Positions 35,487 through 46,817 of a stretch of DNA of 64,000 nucleotides are shown here, in pieces. Within the stretch, counting starts at the first letter, position 1. Each line of letters starts with the position of its first letter. Both the position numbers and the translations under genes were made by a program. Origin of the DNA: JAHFPN01 sp963765745 (lineage in GTDB: Bacteria > Pseudomonadota > Alphaproteobacteria > Rhizobiales > Xanthobacteraceae); assembly GCA_963765745.1 (NCBI GenBank), contig CAVXXM010000004.1:62001-126000 (forward strand). The letters run 5' to 3'. The notes under the pieces were generated by a model that had not been told where the DNA came from, searched no databases, and saw only the letters and a list, made by a program, of their open reading frames with translations.

Positions 35487-37419
35487 ATGCGCTATTCGCA
35501 ATCCTTCCTCGACGAGATCCGGGCCCGGCTCCCGGTGTCCGACGTCGTGCGCCGCAAGGTGGCGCTGAAGAAGGCGGGCCGCGAGTGGAAGGGCCTCTCG
35601 CCGTTCAACGCGGAGAAGTCGCCCAGCGTTCTTCGTCAACGACCAGAAGGGCTTCTATCACTGCTTCTCGTCGGGCAAGCACGGCGACCAGTTCCGTTTC
35701 CTAATGGAGACCGAAGGGCTCTCGTTCCGCGAGGCGGTGGAGCGGCTGGCCGGTCTCGCCGGCGTGCCGGTGCCGGCGGCCTCGCCCGAGGAGGAGAAGC
35801 GCGAGTCGCGCCGCAAGACGCTCCACGAAGTGATGGAGCTCGCCGCCAAGTTCTTCGAGGAGAGCCTGCAGGCGCGCACCGGCGCCCGCGCGCGCGGCTA
35901 TCTCGCCGACCGCGCCATCGCGGCGGCGACGCAGGCGCGCTTTCGCCTGGGCTACGCGCCGGCGGAGCGCTTCGCGCTCAAGGAATATCTCGGCGGCAAG
36001 GGCGTGCCGGTCGAGGACATGGTCGAGGCCGGCCTGCTCGTCGCCGGCGAGGATATTCCCTTGCCGTTCGACCGCTTCCGCGAGCGGGTGATGTTTCCGA
36101 TCATGGATCTGAAGAACCGCGTGGTCGGCTTCGGCGCCCGCGCGCTCGCCGAGGACGCCAAACCGAAATATCTCAATTCCCCTGAGACGCCGCTGTTCCA
36201 CAAGGGCGCGCTCCTTTACAACATCGCCGACGCGCGCGCCGCCACCCACAAGGGCGCGTCGCCGATCGCGGTCGAAGGCTATGTCGACGTGATCGCCATG
36301 GTCGCCGCCGGTTTCGAAGCCGCGGTGGCGCCGCTCGGCACCGCGCTCACCGAGGATCAATTGCTGCTGCTGTGGCGTATGGGGCAGGAGCCGATCCTGT
36401 GCTTCGACGGCGATCAGGCCGGCCGCCGCGCCGCCTATCGCGCCGTCGAACTTGCGATGCCGCTATTGCGCCCCGGCTACAGCCTGCGCTTCGCGCTGTT
36501 GCCCGAGGGCCAGGACCCCGACGACCTCGTTCGCCGCGGCGGCGCCGAGGCCATGCAGGAAGTGCTCGACGGCGCGCGCCCGCTGGTCGAGACGCTTTGG
36601 CAGCGCGAGAGCGAAAACGCCAACGTGGAAACGCCCGAGCGCCGCGCGGCGCTGGAAGCTCGCCTCGGCGATCTTCTGCGCATGATTCAGGACGAGACCG
36701 TGCGGCGCTATTACCGGGAAGAGCTGAACCTGCGCCTGAAGCGCCTGTTCGCCCCGGCCGATGGCCGGCAGGCCCGGCCCGAGTTCCGCCCCACCGAGTT
36801 CCGCCCCAACGAGTTCCGCTCCAATCGGGGCTCGCGCAACGTTCCCGGGCCGCGGGCCGCGATCCGCCAGCACAGCGCGGGTCTCACCGGGAGCACCATC
36901 GTGCGCGGGGGCCTTTCGGCGGTGCCGGCCAGGGAAGCCCTGATCCTGGCCGCGGTCCTGAACCACCCGAGCCTCTTGTCCGAGCATGCCGAGGAACTGG
37001 CCGATCTCGATTTCGCCCACCGGGACGCCGAGGCGCTGCGCAGGGCGATTCTCGATGCCGCGGCCACCGGGGCGGCCGATACCGAGACTCTCACCCATAG
37101 GGTAGAGGAGGTTGGAGCGGGTCCGGCGCTGGCAAGCATCAAACGTGCCATTACCCATGCGGCCGACTGGCCGGTGCGCCCGGAAGCCGCACCCGAGGAT
37201 GTGGCACGATTCTGGCACCAGATCGTGACCTTGCATCGTAGGAAACGCACGTTATCTAGAGAGCTGAAGGAAGCCGAACGCGCGCTGGGCACCGAGTCCA
37301 GCGAGGCGAATTTCGCCAGGCTCAAGGACGTTCAGAACCGGCTGGCCGCGCTCGATGGCACCGAGGCCCTGATCGAAGGGTTCGGCGAGCCTTCCGGCCG
37401 GCCCGCGCGTAGCATGTGA
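35487..37419 (+). CDS. dnaG: DNA primase DnaG, one-base frameshift near residue 48
   Basis: About 643 residues once one extra base near 35628 (after EKSPS) is removed; this rejoins FFVNDQKGFYHCFSSGKHGD exactly. Zinc-binding module: family CPFH is SPFN here and the second Cys pair is HCFSSGKHG, so the zinc site is reduced, as in many alphaproteobacteria. The RNA polymerase core follows (FRERVMFPIMDLKNRVVGFGAR), with Toprim motifs VEGYVDVIAM and CFDGDQAG. The C-terminal helicase-binding domain ends with a basic EELKEAER segment. Between core and tail there is a repetitive FRPTEFRPNEFR linker (about 434-445). As primase is essential, the indel must be a sequence error. Confidence 0.92.
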
Positions 37420-37490
37420 CAAAAGCCGTCCGGTGATTCGCGACCGCGCGATCACCGGCGCGGCGCATCGAACTCGAACGGCAGGATCCG

Positions 37491-40037
<2,547 letters not shown>

Positions 40038-40076
40038 TTCATTCAACTTCCCACGCGCAAGTAGAACGCGCGGCTT

Positions 40077-40814
40077 ATGACAACGAACACCGGCACAAAA
40101 TTCGCGATATTCGTCGTCGATCGCAAGGGTAAATCTATGAGTCTACCCATGCCGCAGGATGATTACTTGGAGACCCTTCGAGAGTTCATCAATTTCGTGA
40201 ATCAACAGGTAGGCGTTTATATGGACGCCCTGGCAGGATTTGCGGGAAACAAAGCGCGTATCGAGCTGCAGGTTGCGCGGGTATTACGGAAAACCTCGCA
40301 GCGGAAGGACGATGATGGAATAGATGTCTCCGTTTGGTCGAGCTTCGAAGACCCAAACAGTCCCAACATTATTCACAATCGCATTACGCGGGCCAAGGAT
40401 TTCGCAGCCTATAATTCAGCGGGCGGATTCAATGAACAGCAACACGTGAGGAGCATCATTGTAGTTCTTTTTTCATTTTGGGATGAGGAGATCAGACCCC
40501 GCCTAGCGCGTAGCAAGAATTTGTCTTCGCCGAACGAAATTCAAATTGATGCCTTTGGTGACCTGCGTCTGCTGCGCCGAGCGATTATTCATAACAAGGG
40601 CGTCTTGTCAGCCGCTAACTATGCAAACCTGAGGATCATGAAAGACATGTTTGTCCCGGATGGGGAGATCATCATTTCCCACGACCAAATGCACAAATTG
40701 TTCGTTCACTTAAAGCAAGGAATTGCCAATCTCATCCTCGCTCACACCGGACCAAGGCCAGGCGCTCCTGTCGCGGGTGAAATTGTGGACGTTGTCATAC
40801 AAAGAATAAGATAG
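40077..40814 (+). CDS. Hypothetical protein with HEPN-like RxxxxH motif
   Basis: 245 residues, AT-richer than its neighbours. No confident family. The C-terminal half is helical and carries RLLRRAIIHNKG, with Arg167-x4-His172 followed by Asn and Gly, the catalytic signature of HEPN ribonucleases. The N-terminal part has VVDRKGKSMSLPMPQDDYLETLREF and an Asn-rich centre. Directly after rpoD, first gene of the accessory block. An RNase or toxin-like role is inference from the motif only; no nucleotidyltransferase partner is adjacent. Confidence 0.5.
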   Translation: MTTNTGTKFAIFVVDRKGKSMSLPMPQDDYLETLREFINFVNQQVGVYMDALAGFAGNKARIELQVARVLRKTSQRKDDDGIDVSVWSSFEDPNSPNIIHNRITRAKDFAAYNSAGGFNEQQHVRSIIVVLFSFWDEEIRPRLARSKNLSSPNEIQIDAFGDLRLLRRAIIHNKGVLSAANYANLRIMKDMFVPDGEIIISHDQMHKLFVHLKQGIANLILAHTGPRPGAPVAGEIVDVVIQRIR

Positions 40815-40831
40815 CCGGATGGGAAACTGAG

Positions 40832-41083
40832 TTATGCCATGCCGCCTACGAATCCTTCGTTTTTATCATCGTGCGTGAGCGAGATACGCACCGGACTACG
40901 GCAAAACCTGTTTGAGCATTTCAGGCTTCGCTCAACCTCATCCAAATACGCATGCTCCAATTCCGGTTGCTTGAGCAGCGTTGCCTGGGTCTCGTAGCGG
41001 GATAGCCCGCACTTTTTGCAAACAATCTCAATCGCTGTAGTCGCGTCGAGGTCGGAGAGCTTCAGATCGGTCTTCCAGTTCAC
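40832..41083 (-). CDS. Zinc-ribbon protein cotranscribed with Y-family polymerase
   Basis: 83 residues. Two Cys pairs, CKKCG at about 22-26 and CSNRFC at about 56-61, can bind one zinc. Starts MNWKTDLKLSDLDATTAIE, a phrase conserved among small proteins that accompany this polymerase type in Rhizobiales. The ATG overlaps the polymerase stop codon by four bases, so translation is coupled. Probably an accessory factor for SOS translesion synthesis; direct evidence is lacking. Confidence 0.6.
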   Translation of the reverse strand: MNWKTDLKLSDLDATTAIEIVCKKCGLSRYETQATLLKQPELEHAYLDEVERSLKCSNRFCRSPVRISLTHDDKNEGFVGGMA

Positions 41084-42339
41084 CAGAAGTCCTCCGCGCG
41101 AGGGATGCGCGTGTAGCTAATCTTTGCCCCGGCATATCCGCCCGGCGGCGGCACCCACGGCCCGATGCTCACTAGCGTCTTGCCGTGCTTTCGATTGAGT
41201 GCGTCGATTGCCGCTGTCACGCTCTCCCAACGCTGCCGAGTCCGGTCATCGTTGAGCAGAAAGTCCAGTTGGCGCTCGCTTGAGCGAGTGAGTTCAAGCA
41301 ATGTGACGCCGAGCCGGAGTATTGTGCTCGAGCGCGGCAATCTGCCGTGCTGCGCTTCGGCCCACATGCCTTCTAGAGCGGACAACACGGCTTGATCGTC
41401 GTGCACCGCCGGAAGCCAAGCACCGCGAGACCATGAGTTCTCGCGAATGATCTCCAGCCAAAGCCAAAGACGACCAGCGTTCCAGCCGTCGCGCCTCATC
41501 CGTCGTGCGGCCTTAACGAGCAAAAGGCGCGAGGCGGACTTGGCGTGCTCGATCGTTCGATAGTCGGGCGGCAGCACGCGGCCATGCCCGTACATGCCAC
41601 GCCCAGAGGGAGGCGTTTGTAGATCGTAGCCGTGTAGCGCGTACCAAAGACGCTCGCCGGTCACGTTGCCCCAGAGCTTCCGCATGTGCTTCGGCTGCGT
41701 GGCGAGGAGATCGGCCATGGTGTGAATTCCCGCGCGGGCGAGACGCAGTTCCAATCGCGTGCCGATGCCGGGAACGTCGCTCAGGCTTCGCGCGAGAAGC
41801 GGCCCCGGCATTTCGCTCGGGTGCCAGACCATGTTGCCGTCTGGCTTGCCTGCCTTGCACGCCATCTTGGCAAGCTGGCGATTGGCGGCGAAGCCGATCG
41901 AGCATCTTGATGAACGGGACCGACATTTTCCGCGACGCGCTTCCTTAATCGCAAGCCAAGCTGCTGCGGATTGTCTGCGATCCGCCAGGGGCGACGCGGC
42001 ATGTCAGCTCGTCGATAGACTTGACGGCATCGAGCGGAACGACCGCGGAAATTTCCGAAAGCAGAGTGTTGTGCGCGCGGCGGTAGAGATCGGGCGACTG
42101 CGGGACAGAATATGATGTCGGGGCAGAGCGCCTTGGCGTCCGAGCACGTTCATCACGTTCTTGACGCCGAGGAGCTTCGCCTCGCGTGAACAGGCGATGA
42201 CGCAGGTGCGCACGGAGTCGGCGAACGGGACGACGCCTACAGGCTTGCCGCGAAGCTCCGGATGCACTTGCTGCTCGACCGAGGCGAAGAAGCCGTCGAA
42301 GTCCAGATACAAACGCTCGATTTGGGTGGGCTTTCGCAC
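41080..42339 (-). pseudogene. Y-family DNA polymerase (DinB/UmuC-like), several frameshifts
   Basis: The start at GTG 42339 has GAGGA upstream. Frame 1 gives the polymerase N-terminus (LYLDFDGFFASVEQQVHPEL, with catalytic Asp and Phe-rich steric gate, then GVVPFADSVRTCVIACSREAK). Other frames supply PDLYRRAH, SIDELTC with the catalytic SIDE, PWRIADNPQQLGLRLRKRVAENVGP, and then GFAANRQLAKMACKAGKPDG to the end at 41080 through the helix-hairpin-helix (LSDVPGIGTRLELRLARAGI) and little-finger domains. At least four single-base shifts are needed. The conserved parts in all frames look undamaged, so sequence error is possible, but the density is higher than elsewhere in the window. SOS-box upstream; translesion synthesis. 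Confidence 0.75.
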
Positions 42340-42365
42340 CGCTTGTCCTCATGGGGAAGGTATGA

Positions 42366-42380
42366 GAACATAACAAGAAC
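42366..42380. promoter_or_regulatory. LexA/SOS box GAAC-N7-GAAC
   Basis: GAACATAACAAGAAC is a perfect match to the alphaproteobacterial LexA direct-repeat operator (GAACN7GAAC, i.e. GTTCN7GTTC). It sits in the 84-base gap between the divergent Y-family polymerase (start 42339) and SRAP gene (start 42424), so it can repress both. Confidence 0.85.
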
Positions 42381-42423
42381 GAGAGTCAAGCAATCCCGCA
42401 ATCTGCGGTACGATCTAGGAGCC

Positions 42424-43084
42424 ATGTGCAACCTCTACTCACATCGCAAGACGCAGGACGAGATCCGCAGGATCATCACGGGCCTCAAGGATCGCGCGGG
42501 CAATCTTCCGCCGCAGTCGGCAATCTTTCCCGACGCTGATCGCGCCAGTGATCCGCACAACGGAGGATGGCGAGCGGGAGCTGGTGAAGATGCGCTGGGG
42601 ATTGCCGTCGCCGCCAGATTCGGGCCACCTCGCCCCGTCACAAATATCCGCAACGCAAAAAGCGGTTTCTGGAAGCCTTGGCTGAAGCCAGAGCATCGCT
42701 GTTTGGTCCCGGCTACGTCATTCTGCGAGTACGACCGACAAGCCGAACCCGAAGACAAAGAAGAAGACCCCGACTTGGTTTGCACTCTCCGAAAGCCGCC
42801 CGCTTTTCTTCTTCGCTGGTGTTTGGCGTGAGTGGGAGGGCGTTAGAGGATCGAAGGCTGATCCTGTGAAGGGAAAACACTTGGTCTATTCGTTCCTGAC
42901 AACTGACCCGAACAAGGTTGTGAAGCAAGTTCACTCGAAAGCAATGCCGGTAATGTTGGTCACGAAAGAGCAACGCGCGACATGGATGGATGCACCTTTA
43001 GAAGAAGCAATGGAGCTTCAACGTCCACTACCGAACAATCTACTTAAGATTGTCGCGAGCGGAGAGAAAAAGGACCCTGCCTAG
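42424..43084 (+). pseudogene. SRAP (SOS response-associated peptidase), three frameshifts
   Basis: ATG 42424 follows AGGAG. MCNLYSHRKTQ places the catalytic Cys2 correctly; then frames change after FPDAD, after SGHLAP and after FCEYD. The stitched product is a full SRAP: VTNIRNAKSGFWKPWL, RCLVPATSFCEY (active-site Glu), TPTWFALSESRPLFFFAGVW, HSKAMPVMLV (active-site His) and LQRPLPNNLLKIVASGEKKD. HMCES/YedK enzymes crosslink through Cys2 to abasic sites in single-stranded DNA and shield them. Divergent from the translesion polymerase across the SOS box. Whether the three indels are real or sequence errors is open. Confidence 0.78.
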
Positions 43085-43114
43085 ACACCAAAGAAAGAAA
43101 ATTTTTGCATTGAA

Positions 43115-43615
43115 ATGGAAAATACTAGTCCGCCGAAGGAGATATTAGAGGCGCTCTACCCATCGGTTGGGGCGCTCGTAATTTACTGGGCTATTTTAGA
43201 GCAATCTCTAGAGTTCTGGGTGGCTCTAATTTATCAGACCCCAGAAGGCAAAAATAAAACAACGCGCGTTCCATTTTCACGAGCGGCAAAAATTGAATAT
43301 CTCAGAATGTCATTCCGCGAGCGAAAGTCACTTGCCCAATTTGCAAAGGAAGGATCAGATCTACTCGATCAGTTTGAGACCATGGCTGAAATCAGAGACA
43401 TGTTGGTACATGGTGCAATTAGTTCTTACGATAAGAAAACTGAATTGCTTACATTCCACCGGCTGCCGATCAATAAACAAGAGAACATGCACGAGATCAC
43501 ACCCAAATATCTCAGCATTCGCCAAATTCTAAATGCGGGAAGAAACATTCTAACCCTAATGACTGCGGCGCTTACATTCGGTCATCGCCTTGCCGATACT
43601 TGGGTGCGCGAGTAA
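43115..43615 (+). CDS. Hypothetical HEPN-like protein
   Basis: 166 residues, the most AT-rich gene of the window, a sign of transfer. All-helical, with FETMAEIRDMLVHGAISS: Arg94-x4-His99 followed by Gly is the HEPN RNase-type signature. The first third (GALVIYWAILEQSLEFWVALIY) resembles the first helix of HEPN/Swt1-like or Abi-type proteins that sense or cut RNA. Lies 30 bases after the SRAP gene. No antitoxin candidate is obvious. Function inferred weakly. Confidence 0.55.
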   Translation: MENTSPPKEILEALYPSVGALVIYWAILEQSLEFWVALIYQTPEGKNKTTRVPFSRAAKIEYLRMSFRERKSLAQFAKEGSDLLDQFETMAEIRDMLVHGAISSYDKKTELLTFHRLPINKQENMHEITPKYLSIRQILNAGRNILTLMTAALTFGHRLADTWVRE

Positions 43616-44219
43616 TTCATTGATATAAAATGTTACGTCCGCTGACCTTCTCGTTGGAGGGTAGATTATTCGCACATCTGCTCGATCATATTACCAGAAA
43701 ATAAGCCTATCGCCACATAATCGCCCAAAACTAGGATTAAATACCAATCACCTCGCTCGCTGAGGGGCGTCTTCTAGAGACGTCTAGCGGATGGAGCGGG
43801 GCGGCCCCCGCGGGCCGGGCTCGTAACCCGGCACTCGGGCGGCTCCGGGGCTCCGCCCGGGCGGCACTATGACCGCCCTGCGAGGAGCTCGCTGGACGGG
43901 CCGGCTTGCGCAAGCGAGCCGTCTCCCGGAAGCGCGGCCCGGAGCCGAGCCATTCCCTTCGGGGCGTGGCGAAACCGTGGTGGAGCGCTGGAGGCGAGCG
44001 CGTTTCGCAAGACGCGCGCCGCGCCTCGCAGGCGCGGAAGACGGTGCGCCTCCGGCGCTCCGCCCCCCTCACTTTTCCGCGCTGGCGGAGGCGAGGGGCC
44101 CTGGCCAAGCCTCGGGGCGAAAACCGCCCGCGAGAACGCCCCCGCACAACCCCAACCACAAAGAGAATTCGCATATACTCCGCCAGGCAAGAACAGTTCC
44201 CCGGAACCAGGAGGCCCAC
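43616..44219. other. 604-bp non-coding stretch with sharp composition change
   Basis: 43616-43740 is AT-rich and looks like the end of the accessory block. 43740-44160 is extremely GC-rich, with many short inverted repeats, such as CCGGG-CTCGTAA-CCCGG near 43824-43841, which imitates a tRNA anticodon arm but has no matching acceptor or T arm. Frames are open on both strands but have no plausible ribosome sites or homology. I see no gene. Confidence 0.5.
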
Positions 44220-44411
44220 ATGACCGCAAGAAGTTTTGCGCAGCTCGCCGCGGCGATCTTCACCATCGTCGCGCTGATGCATATCGCTCGTCTGCTAACC
44301 GGCTGGCCGGTGACGATCGGCACGCTGTCGATCCCGCTGTGGGCGAGCTGGGTGGGCGTCGTCGTCGCGGCACTGCTCGCCTGGCTCGGCTTCAAGGCCT
44401 CGCGCGGCTGA
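44220..44411 (+). CDS. Small two-helix membrane protein
   Basis: 63 residues from ATG 44220, with an ideal AGGAGG six bases upstream. Two membrane helices, FAQLAAAIFTIVALMHIARLL and LWASWVGVVVAALLAWLGF, joined by GWPVTIGTLSIP. Similar tiny proteins occur in many Hyphomicrobiales; function unknown. Confidence 0.65.
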   Translation: MTARSFAQLAAAIFTIVALMHIARLLTGWPVTIGTLSIPLWASWVGVVVAALLAWLGFKASRG

Positions 44412-44545
44412 GGCGGATCGGAGCCTGCATCCAAACGGTGCCCTCGCGTGTATCCTCCACGAGCACGGATACCGGAGCATTTTCCGGCCAAGTGGGCACC
44501 GGTTGGCCGCAGAAAATGCGACCACAAATAAATGGAGCATCGACT

Positions 44546-44916
44546 ATGCGGATTATCGGGGTTTTGTCGCGCGGCGGCCTTGGCGGTCGCCTCGCGCTTG
44601 CCCGCGCTCGGCCCAGGAGAATTACGAGAGCTGGAAGCCGCTGACGAGCACGTTTCTCAGCACGGGCGGCGGCGGCATCATCATCAAGGGCTATGACCCG
44701 GTCATCACCGGCGACAAGTGCGTCACCACCTTCATGGCGGTGGAGCCGGGGCCGAACCCCAAGGTCTATCCGAACTACGTGGAATACGACGCGGTGCCGG
44801 CGCAGGGCGGCATCCTGTGCACCAACGCCAAGTGGAGCTCGTTCGACGGCGCCGCCTCGGGCACCACGCCATTCCGGTTTTTCTTCAAGAACGGGGTTTT
44901 CCGCGCGTCGCAGTGA
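44546..44916 (+). pseudogene. Secreted hypothetical protein, two indels in signal peptide
   Basis: The start MRIIGVLSR is followed by a typical Ala-rich leader only if one base is added or removed near 44573 and one G is dropped near 44607; the frame then reads LPALAQ-ENYESWKPL. The mature part (about 97 residues) contains two Cys, LSTGGGGIIIKGYDPV, KCVTTFMAVEPGPNPK and PFRFFFKNGVF. No family recognised; a beta-rich periplasmic protein. The intact mature frame and disturbed leader suggest sequence errors rather than decay. Confidence 0.5.
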
Positions 44917-44970
44917 GCCCTCTGCTATATTCTCCCCAAGCCGCATCAGCCGGCGCATCGGGGAGGAAAC

Positions 44971-45732
44971 ATGCCGCTACTCGCCAATAAAGTCTGCATC
45001 GTCACCGGCGGCGCCGGCAGCCTCGGGCTCGCCAGCGCCAAGCTGTTCGTCGCCGAGGGCGCCAAGGTCATGCTGGTGGATCTGCGCCAGGCCGATCTCG
45101 ACCGCGCCAAGGCCGAGATCAACAGCGCCAATGTCGACACCTGCGCCGCCGATGTCAGCGACGCCAAGGCCACCAGGAATTACGTCGATCGCACGGTGGC
45201 GAAATTCGGCAAGATCGACGTGCTGTTTTCCAATGCCGGCAACCAGGGGCCGATCGTGCCCACCACCGAATATCCCGAGGACGTGTTCGACGCCGTCATC
45301 GCCGTGCACGTGCGCGGCGCCTTCCTGGCGTGCAAATACGCCATCCCGCAGATGAACGACGGCGGCTCCATCGTCATCACCTCGAGCGTGGTGGGCGTCA
45401 TGGGCGCGCCCGGCGCGGTGGCCTATGTGGCCGCCAAGCACGCCATGGTGGGCATCATGCGCAGCGTCGCGAAAGAAGTGGCGCGGCGCAACATCCGCTG
45501 CAACACGCTGCACCCCGGCCCGATCGACAACGAGTTCCAGGCCAAGATCGACGCCGGCATCGGCAAGCTCGCCGGCGGCGTCGATGGGCGGAAGTTGCTC
45601 GATGCCGCGATCCCGCTCGGCCGCCACGGCCGGCCCGAGGAAATCGCCCGCTCCGCGCTTTATCTGGCTTCCGACATGTCCGCCTACGTCACCGGCGCGA
45701 CCATCGTGGCCGACGGCGGCCTGAGAGGTTAG
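44971..45732 (+). CDS. Short-chain dehydrogenase/reductase
   Basis: 253 residues with GGGGAGGA before ATG. Classical SDR: nucleotide loop TGGAGSLGLA (12-21), Asp after beta 2 (VDLRQ; an acidic residue favours NAD over NADP), FSNAGNQ, SSVVGVMG with the catalytic Ser, and Tyr152-x3-Lys156 in AYVAAKHA; C-terminal GRHGRPEEIARSALYLAS and TGATIVADGG. Oxidises or reduces an alcohol/ketone of unknown identity. Next gene starts three bases after the stop. Confidence 0.92.
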   Translation: MPLLANKVCIVTGGAGSLGLASAKLFVAEGAKVMLVDLRQADLDRAKAEINSANVDTCAADVSDAKATRNYVDRTVAKFGKIDVLFSNAGNQGPIVPTTEYPEDVFDAVIAVHVRGAFLACKYAIPQMNDGGSIVITSSVVGVMGAPGAVAYVAAKHAMVGIMRSVAKEVARRNIRCNTLHPGPIDNEFQAKIDAGIGKLAGGVDGRKLLDAAIPLGRHGRPEEIARSALYLASDMSAYVTGATIVADGGLRG

Positions 45733-45734
45733 CG

Positions 45735-46055
45735 ATGAGAAAGCTGATCTTCGCCGCCGCCGCGTTTCTACTCGCCGCCGGCGCCGCGCACGCCGATGCC
45801 ATCGACGGCGACTGGTGCCGCGCCGACGGCAAACGCATTTCGATCCGCGGGCCCGAGCTCGTCACGCCCGGCGGCCAGCGCATCCAGGGTCTCTATGCGC
45901 GGCACTATTTCGAATACGTGATCCCGGCGGGCGAGGCGGGCGCCAACGACAAGGTGTTCCTCACGCTGCAGAACGAGCAGCTCGCCCACGCGCGCCAGGG
46001 CGCCGCCGACGCGCCGGTTCAGGTCTGGATTCGCTGCCTGCCGGGGATCAGCTGA
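45735..46055 (+). CDS. Small secreted hypothetical protein
   Basis: 106 residues; signal peptide MRKLIFAAAAFLLAAGAAHA. Mature part starts DAIDGDWCRADGKRISIRGPELVTPGG, with two Cys (one near each end) and a YFEYVIPAGE segment. Similar short periplasmic proteins with an IDGxWC start are common in Rhizobiales, and their role is unknown. Two bases after the SDR stop, hence cotranscribed. Confidence 0.65.
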   Translation: MRKLIFAAAAFLLAAGAAHADAIDGDWCRADGKRISIRGPELVTPGGQRIQGLYARHYFEYVIPAGEAGANDKVFLTLQNEQLAHARQGAADAPVQVWIRCLPGIS

Positions 46056-46070
46056 AGCTCTCTTCCATTC

Positions 46071-46195
46071 GTCATGGCCGGGCAAAAGGCGCGAAGCGCC
46101 GTCTTCGCGCCTGAAGTCCCGGCCATCCCGATCAGGAGGGCACAGTGCCTGCCTAAGCGGGATGCGCGGGACAAGCCCGCGCATGACGAAAATTC
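46071..46195. repeat. Two adjacent REP-like palindromes
   Basis: 46071-46129: CATGGCCGGGCAAAAGGCGC...GCGCCTGAAGTCCCGGCCAT, a long hairpin. 46159-46190: GGATGCGCGGGACAAGCCCGCGCATGAC, a second palindrome with the GCGGGACAAGCCCGC core. Both families are dispersed between genes in this bacterial group. The second one forms the apparent C-terminus of the lytic transglycosylase. Confidence 0.65.
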
Positions 46196-46692
46196 AGCGA
46201 ATGAACTCGCTCGGCTGCGTTCATGCCGACGCGCCATGCGGTCCGCGCCGGCAAGCGCGAACGCCGCTCGGTCGCCGCGCCATAGGGCGAGAAACCCTGG
46301 CGCTTGGCTTGGTAGTAATAGCCGCGCGCGTAATAGGAGACGGCGAGATCGTGGTTGCCGTTGGCCGCGCGATAGGCGCCGGCCAGGTACTTCACGGCGT
46401 AAGTCATGTTGACGTCCGCATCGAGCAGGCCCGCCGGCCCGCCGGTGTAGCCCATGGCCCGCGCGGTGGCGGTCTTGATCTGCATCATGCCCATGGCGCC
46501 GTCCTTGCCGATGGCGCGCGGATTGTAGCGGCTCTCGCGCACGATCACGCGCCGCACCAGCGCCTCGGGCACGCCGTTGGCGGCCGCATGGCGCGCAACC
46601 AACGCATCGTACATGGACGGGGCCTGCGCCTGCGCTGCGGGTGCGAGCGCAAGCAAAACGAAAATGGAAAAAGTCGCGGCGGTGCGAATCAT
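46153..46692 (-). CDS. Lytic transglycosylase (SLT domain)
   Basis: 179 residues from ATG 46692. Signal peptide to about residue 22 (AAQAQ). SLT fold: RRVIVRESRYNPRAIGKDGAMGMMQIK with the catalytic Glu in ES, then GLLDADVNMTYAVKYLAGAYRAANGNHDLAVSYYARGYYY. Cleaves peptidoglycan glycan strands to anhydro-muropeptides in the periplasm. The last residues (NFRHARACPAHPA) are encoded by a REP-like palindrome, so the native C-terminus may have been altered by its insertion. Confidence 0.86.
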   Translation of the reverse strand: MIRTAATFSIFVLLALAPAAQAQAPSMYDALVARHAAANGVPEALVRRVIVRESRYNPRAIGKDGAMGMMQIKTATARAMGYTGGPAGLLDADVNMTYAVKYLAGAYRAANGNHDLAVSYYARGYYYQAKRQGFSPYGAATERRSRLPARTAWRVGMNAAERVHSLNFRHARACPAHPA

Positions 46693-46817
46693 CTCGGCTC
46701 CACGAAGTTGTTGCGGGAGCCGCGCTTCTCGGCGCGGAACGAGTCCGCTTTGCGGCAAATATCGGAAGCGAAATGAGGAATTCGGCCGTTAAGGTTTTTT
46801 CGTGCGCCGCGATAACC

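Noticed and set aside
43800..43890. Possible tRNA around the CCGGG-CTCGTAA-CCCGG hairpin
   Set aside because: No pairing acceptor stem, no D arm and no TTC-type T loop at the right distances on either strand.
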